A model generated the notes under the pieces. The model ran no database searches, had not been told where the DNA came from, and worked only from the letters and a program-made list of their open reading frames with translations. 64,000 nt of DNA from positions 16,841-80,840 of the forward strand of contig NZ_KZ559481.1 of NCBI RefSeq assembly GCF_002850745.1. Reading direction: 5' to 3'. Below, piece after piece: positions 59,992-64,000 of this stretch. The first letter of the stretch is position 1. Each line of letters opens with the position of its first letter. The position numbers and the translations under genes were made by a program. This DNA is from Nonomuraea indica (GTDB taxonomy: Bacteria; Actinomycetota; Actinomycetes; Streptosporangiales; Streptosporangiaceae).

Positions 59992-61404
59992 ATGAGCGAC
60001 GAGTTCGACGTGATCGTGATCGGGGGCGGGCCCGCCGGCGAGAACGTCGCGGGCCGGGCCGTCCGGGGCGGGCTCACGGCCGCGCTCGTCGAGGAGCGGC
60101 TCGCCGGCGGCGAATGCTCCTACTGGGCGTGCGTCCCGAGCAAGGCGCTGCTGCGCCCCGTGGAGCTGGCGGCCGAGGTGAGCCGGGTGCCGGGGCTGAC
60201 CCTCGGCCCGATCGACGTCGGCAAGGTGCTGGGCCGCCGTGACGAGGCGGTCTCCTTCTACGACGACGCCGGGCAGGTGGGCTGGGTCGACGGGCTGCCC
60301 GCCACGTTCGTGCGCGGCAGCGGCCGGCTCGACGGTCCGAGGACGGTGCGGGTCGCCACGCCCGACGGCGGTGAGCGGGTGCTGACCGCCCGGCACGCCG
60401 TGGTGGTCGCCACCGGTTCCACCGCCGCCGTCCCGCCCGTGCCGGGGCTGCGCAACGCGTCCCCGTGGACCAGCCACGAGGTCACTGCCGCCACGGCCGT
60501 GCCGGAGCGGCTCGTCGTCATCGGCGGCGGTGTGGTCGCCTGCGAGATGGCGCAGGCCATGCACGGTCTCGGCGCGCGGCGCACCACGGTGCTGGTGCGC
60601 GGCGACCGGCTGCTCACCCGGATGGAGCCGTTCGCTGGCGAGCTGCTGGCCGAGTCGTTCGCCGACGCCGGCATCGACGTGCGCCCGGACACCAGCCCCG
60701 TCCGGGTGGACCGGCCGGTGCCGGGCGGCCCGGTGACGGTGCACCTGCCGGACGGCCCGCCGATCGAGGCCGACGAGATCCTGGTGGCCACGGGCCGCCG
60801 ACCGGCGACCACGGCGATCGGGCTGGAGAGCGTGGGTCTGCGACCCGGCGAGAGCATCGAGGTCGACGACAGCATGCGGGCCACCGCGGTCGGCGACGGC
60901 TGGCTGTACGCGGTCGGCGACGCCAACGGCCGGGCGCTGCTCACCCACATGGGCAAATACCAGGCCCGGATCTGCGGCGACGTGATCGTCGCACGGGCCA
61001 AGGGCGAGCGTGACGACCTGCCCGCGCTGCGCGACCTGGCCGACGGCTACGGGGCGCCGCAGGTGGTGTTCACCGACCCGCAGGTGTGCTCGGTGGGCCG
61101 CACGGAGGCGGCGGCCCGTGAGGCCGGGTTCACGGTGCGGACGGTCGAGTACGACATGGCGTCGGTGACGGGGGCCTACCTGCTCGGCGACGGCTACCGG
61201 GGCCGGGCCAAGGCCGTCGTGGACGAGGAGCGGCGGGTGCTGCTCGGGGTGACGTTCGTCGGGCCGGGCGTGGCCGAGCTGCTGCACGCGGCCACGGTGG
61301 CGGTCACCGCCGAGGTGCCGCTGGAGCGTCTCTGGCACGCGGTGCCGTCGTTCCCGACGGTCAGCGAGGTGTGGCTGCGCCTGCTGGAGGCGTACGGGCT
61401 CTGA
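59992..61404 (+). CDS. FAD-dependent disulfide-oxidoreductase homologue (dihydrolipoyl dehydrogenase/mercuric reductase-like)
   Basis: A 470-residue class I flavoprotein. FAD motif GGGPAG (11-16), redox pair CSYWAC (Cys42, Cys47) in GECSYWACVPSKALLRP, NAD(P) motif VIGGGVVACEMA, and a C-terminal dimerisation domain. In true lipoamide dehydrogenases the last domain carries HPTxSE, where His is the general base; here it reads FPTVSE, so that histidine is phenylalanine. The substrate is therefore probably not dihydrolipoamide. GGGGAGG ribosome site. No lipoate, mer or mycothiol gene is adjacent. Confidence 0.85.
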   Translation: MSDEFDVIVIGGGPAGENVAGRAVRGGLTAALVEERLAGGECSYWACVPSKALLRPVELAAEVSRVPGLTLGPIDVGKVLGRRDEAVSFYDDAGQVGWVDGLPATFVRGSGRLDGPRTVRVATPDGGERVLTARHAVVVATGSTAAVPPVPGLRNASPWTSHEVTAATAVPERLVVIGGGVVACEMAQAMHGLGARRTTVLVRGDRLLTRMEPFAGELLAESFADAGIDVRPDTSPVRVDRPVPGGPVTVHLPDGPPIEADEILVATGRRPATTAIGLESVGLRPGESIEVDDSMRATAVGDGWLYAVGDANGRALLTHMGKYQARICGDVIVARAKGERDDLPALRDLADGYGAPQVVFTDPQVCSVGRTEAAAREAGFTVRTVEYDMASVTGAYLLGDGYRGRAKAVVDEERRVLLGVTFVGPGVAELLHAATVAVTAEVPLERLWHAVPSFPTVSEVWLRLLEAYGL

Positions 61405-61435
61405 GCCCACGGCCCCGGAGCCTCGCCGCCCGCGC

Positions 61436-62089
61436 TCAGCGGCGTCGGGCGGCGCGACGCGATTCGGCGACGCGCCGCCCGACGAACACGGCGACCGCCA
61501 GGGCGACGACACCGAGCACGACGTAGGTGACGATCCCCAGGTAGGTGTCCACCACCTCCCACCGGTCGCCCAGCAGGTAGCCGGCCATCACCAGGACGGT
61601 GTTCCAGATGAGGCTGCCGAGCGTGGTCAGCAGGACGAAGGCGGCCAGCTGCATCCGGTCCAGGCCGGCCGGGATGGAGATCACGCTGCGGAAGACGGGG
61701 ACCATGCGCCCGAAGAAGACGGTCTTGCGGCCGTGGCGGTCGAACCAGTCCTCGGCCCTGTCCAGGTCGCCGGTCCTGAGGAGGGGGATCTTCGCGGCGA
61801 GGGCGTGGGTGCGGTCCTTGCCGAGCAGCGCGCCGGCGCCGTAGAGGACGAGCGCCCCGGCCAGCGCACCGATGGTCGTCCACACGAGCACCGCCCACAG
61901 CTCCATCTCGCCCTTGCCCGCGGTGAACCCGGCCAACGGCAGGATCACCTCGCTGGGCAGCGGGGGGAAGACGTTCTCCAGGGCGACGATGATGCCGGCG
62001 CCCGGCGCGCCGAGCGCTTCCATGATCCCGGTCGCCCAGCCGATGATGCCGTCCGTGTTCTGTGCCGTCATCGGGTTCTGTGCCGTCAT
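61436..62089 (-). CDS. DedA family membrane protein
   Basis: A 217-residue DedA/SNARE-associated protein. ENVFPPLPSEVILPLAGF is the family signature, with FFGRMVPVFRSVISIPAGLDRM the second conserved region; four to five helices. DedA proteins act as lipid carriers (undecaprenyl-phosphate or phosphatidylethanolamine recycling) and affect envelope integrity. The N terminus is a duplicated MTAQNP/MTAQNT caused by an 18-bp direct repeat. GGAGGG upstream supports the first ATG (62089). Convergent with the oxidoreductase, 31 bp apart. Confidence 0.88.
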   Translation of the reverse strand: MTAQNPMTAQNTDGIIGWATGIMEALGAPGAGIIVALENVFPPLPSEVILPLAGFTAGKGEMELWAVLVWTTIGALAGALVLYGAGALLGKDRTHALAAKIPLLRTGDLDRAEDWFDRHGRKTVFFGRMVPVFRSVISIPAGLDRMQLAAFVLLTTLGSLIWNTVLVMAGYLLGDRWEVVDTYLGIVTYVVLGVVALAVAVFVGRRVAESRRAARRR

Positions 62090-62265
62090 CGGCCCTGCCC
62101 TCCACGTCGCCCGGCGGTCGGAGATCCTCTAGCCGCAGCGCGGCGGTCTATGCGTCCCCGGGGACACGGGCCTGGCGTCGATCATGCGGCCGTGCACGGA
62201 GGTGCCGGGGTGGCGTGTGGGACGCGGCCAGGCATGGACGGGCCTCCGGCGGGAAGCTGATCGCC

Positions 62266-62568
62266 GTGAACCCCGCACCAGAGGACGCGTCGGCGCTGGC
62301 GAGCCGCGTCCGCCACGAACTGGAGAACGCGGGATTCACGGTGGAACGGCATCCGCTGCACGCCGACGGCGGCCTCAGCGTCCGGCACGACCCGGCCCGG
62401 GGGGTGGTGGTGTCGTGGGGCCCGGCGACGGGGGTCGGCGGCGACGACGTGGCGAGGTTCCCGACGATCCGCAACGTGGTCCGGCTGGCGCTGCGGACGA
62501 TCCTCGCGGAGGCCGGCTACCAGGTGACGGAGGACGGCGGCGAGATGGTCGTCACCGGGCGTGCCTGA
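62266..62568 (+). CDS. small conserved hypothetical protein
   Basis: A 100-residue protein from a GTG at 62266 with GGGAAG upstream. It reads as an alpha/beta fold (VRHELENAGFTVERHP, GVVVSWGPATGV, NVVRLALRTILAEAGYQV) with good codon bias. No domain recognised. Its 3' end overlaps the convergent nucleotidyltransferase gene by 17 bp. Confidence 0.55.
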   Translation: MNPAPEDASALASRVRHELENAGFTVERHPLHADGGLSVRHDPARGVVVSWGPATGVGGDDVARFPTIRNVVRLALRTILAEAGYQVTEDGGEMVVTGRA

Positions 62569-63634
62569 CCGTCAGCTCCTCGGCGAGCCCGCGCAGCCAC
62601 GGCAGCGCCGCCCGCACCTCCTCCGCGCGCCGGTGCCGCCGGGCGGGCGTGTCAGCGCCGAGGTCGGCGAGCAGGTCACGGAACCCGTCCTCGTACGGCG
62701 AGCCGTCGGCGCCCGCCAGCGACAGCTTCGTCAGGCACCGCGCATAGGTGGCGACCAGCCAGAAGACGGCCTCCCGGTGCAGCCCGCGCGCGATCAGGTC
62801 GCGGCTGCCGCCGATGGAGACGGGCCGGCCGGAGGCGCTGACGTCGGAGGCGAACGGGTAGGACGCGGCGGTGACCCGCTCGGCGGCGTCGAACGCCCGC
62901 TCCAGTACGCCGAGGTGCCGTTCGACCCGGTCGGCGCCCAGCTCGGCGCAGCCGAGGAGCTCCAGCAGCCGCTCGTGGTGGTGGGGCAGGCCGTGGCCGG
63001 CCAGCAGCTCGCGGGTCGCCGCGTAGCGGCTGCGGACGGTCGGGTTGCGCAGCGCGGCCACCAGCGGCACGTGCGCGGTGATGCCGGTCCCGAACAGCCA
63101 GGCGTTCACCGCCTCCGGCCGCACCGCGCTCCCCTGCCGCTCGGCGGCGGGTTCCACCTGGTCGAGGGTGCGGCGGATCAGGTCGAGGACGGCGGCGGTG
63201 CGGGCCCGGACCCAGCGCGGAGCGGCGAACTCGCCTGACACCGTCCGGTGCAGCGCCTCCAGGCGTCCCGTCGGGTCGGCCAGCACGCCCGGCAGGTGGA
63301 AGGCCCCCGCCAGGTGATGGTCGCGCAGGACGTCCTCGGCGGACCCGAGCCGCGCGGCCGGCAGGTACGACACCTCCAGCAGCACCCCGTCGTAGCGGAA
63401 CTTGCCGGGTTTGACCGGCGGTTCGGCCGCGTCGAGCACGACCATGACGTCGACGTCCGAGGCGGGGCCGAGGAGCGTCCCGGCCGGGGCCCACAGCGCC
63501 GAGCCGGTCAGGAACGCTCCGGCGAAGCCCGGCAGCGCCGCGCCCTCCCGCGCCACCCATCGCCGCGCGACCCGCCTGGCCGCGCCGACCCGCACCCCGC
63601 CCGTCCCCACCCCGCCGACCTCCACCTCGCCCAC
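62552..63634 (-). CDS. nucleotidyltransferase-domain protein
   Basis: A 360-residue protein. Residues about 25-115 form a DNA polymerase beta-like nucleotidyltransferase domain: GSALW (44-48) and SDVDVMVV with metal aspartates Asp60 and Asp62. The remaining 240 residues are helical. This resembles aminoglycoside nucleotidyltransferase-like or MNT-domain proteins; substrate unknown, and no HEPN partner gene is adjacent. GTG start, weak ribosome site. It starts 24 bp after the desaturase gene, so they are probably co-transcribed. Confidence 0.78.
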   Translation of the reverse strand: MGEVEVGGVGTGGVRVGAARRVARRWVAREGAALPGFAGAFLTGSALWAPAGTLLGPASDVDVMVVLDAAEPPVKPGKFRYDGVLLEVSYLPAARLGSAEDVLRDHHLAGAFHLPGVLADPTGRLEALHRTVSGEFAAPRWVRARTAAVLDLIRRTLDQVEPAAERQGSAVRPEAVNAWLFGTGITAHVPLVAALRNPTVRSRYAATRELLAGHGLPHHHERLLELLGCAELGADRVERHLGVLERAFDAAERVTAASYPFASDVSASGRPVSIGGSRDLIARGLHREAVFWLVATYARCLTKLSLAGADGSPYEDGFRDLLADLGADTPARRHRRAEEVRAALPWLRGLAEELTVRHAR

Positions 63635-63658
63635 GTGCCCGGCCCGTACGCGGTGAGG

Positions 63659-64000
63659 CTAGCGCGGGTGGGCGGGGCGGCGGAGGGGGGCGCCGACCGC
63701 GTGGAGGTGGCGCAGCGCCTGGCCCCAGGAGGCCAGCAGCCCGCACTCCACGTACGGCACGCCGAGCGCGGCGCAGTGCTCGCGGACCAGCGGCCGGGCG
63801 CGGCGCAGGTTGGGTGTGGGCATGCTGGGGAACAGGTGGTGCTCGATCTGGTAGTTCAGCCCGCCCAGCGCGGCGGTCAGCAGCCGGCCGCCGCTCACGT
63901 TGCGCGAGGTGAGCACCTGACGGCGCAGGAAGTCGAGCTGGTCCTCGGCGGTGAGCACCGGCATGCCCTTGTGGTTGGGCGCGAACGAGCAGCCCAGGTA
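63659..64000 (-). CDS. fatty acid desaturase, C-terminal part (gene runs off the right edge)
   Basis: The last 113 or so residues of a membrane fatty acid desaturase. GLNYQIEHHLFPSMPTPNL carries the third histidine box (Q/HxxHH) of the di-iron site, followed by the usual short C-terminal helix region. The reading frame continues beyond base 64000 (YLGCSFAPNHKGMPVL), so the start lies outside the window. Probably introduces a double bond into membrane acyl chains. Confidence 0.88.
   Translation of the reverse strand, partial: YLGCSFAPNHKGMPVLTAEDQLDFLRRQVLTSRNVSGGRLLTAALGGLNYQIEHHLFPSMPTPNLRRARPLVREHCAALGVPYVECGLLASWGQALRHLHAVGAPLRRPAHPR

Noticed and set aside
62552..63634. MNT-HEPN toxin-antitoxin module
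   Set aside because: The nucleotidyltransferase is 360 residues with a long helical C terminus, and neither neighbour is a HEPN protein.

Overview
The window is very G+C-rich actinobacterial chromosome. Codons end almost always in G or C, GTG starts are common, and many neighbouring genes overlap by 1 or 4 bases. Family content (a type 2 menaquinone-pathway MenC, a GlnX/GlnH pair, DUF3152, a DUF6401-like protein, a TraR/DksA-like zinc protein, two RsbW-like kinases, a second EF-Tu) fits a filamentous actinomycete. I would guess Streptosporangiales (Nonomuraea-like), but that is inference. No tRNA, rRNA, CRISPR array, transposase, integrase or phage gene was seen.

Layout. 0.2-6.3 kb: a DUF3152 lipoprotein, a metallo-beta-lactamase-fold lipase-like enzyme, a pirin, a Ser/Thr kinase with an extracellular sensor domain, and a UTRA-domain regulator divergent from the kinase with a perfect inverted repeat between them. 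6.4-11.2 kb: an efflux block (MFS plus two overlapping half-size ABC exporters). 11.6-14.8 kb: a GlnX/GlnH amino-acid-sensing pair without an adjacent pknG, convergent with an orphan solute-binding lipoprotein. 15-20 kb: a coiled-coil cell-wall-type secreted protein, ligA, an Fsr-type MFS exporter with a divergent AraC regulator. 20.8-25.3 kb: a flavin monooxygenase-like protein, a two-gene membrane pair, a DUF6401-like protein and a small mechanosensitive channel. 25.4-28.6 kb: an unknown protein, menC and a divergent EF-Tu paralogue. 28.7-39.2 kb: GH2 beta-galactosidase, a fasciclin protein, a very large secreted phosphodiester-glycosidase/calcineurin phosphoesterase fusion, a zinc-finger protein and a phosphatase-fold membrane protein.

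39.5-44.4 kb carries two genes with recognisable regulation: a VIT1-type iron/manganese transporter preceded by an IdeR/DmdR-like iron box directly upstream of a -35/-10 pair, and rifampin phosphotransferase (rph) preceded by an exact match to the rifamycin-associated element as I remember it. 45.5-51.8 kb is a compact, overlapping four-gene operon herA-sbcD-sbcC-nurA, the bacterial counterpart of the archaeal HerA-Mre11-Rad50-NurA DNA-end resection machine. Its HerA has a non-canonical P-loop. I consider it the most interesting system here. 51.9-64 kb: an isoaspartyl methyltransferase-like protein, a frameshifted antisense gene, a LysE exporter coupled to a cupin, pgi, two RsbW-like anti-sigma kinases, a KhtTU-like K+/H+ antiporter, a pentapeptide-repeat protein, an unusual disulfide-oxidoreductase homologue, a DedA protein, a small conserved hypothetical, a nucleotidyltransferase and the C-terminal part of a fatty-acid desaturase cut by the right edge.

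A second theme is intergenic structure. Many convergent gene pairs are separated by near-perfect GC-rich hairpins that look like bidirectional terminators. Several intergenic regions contain short tandem repeats (15, 16, 25, about 28, about 30 and 53 bp periods), each with its own sequence. At 20.8 kb a terminator-like hairpin is itself duplicated, so that one copy sits in the 3' end of each convergent gene.
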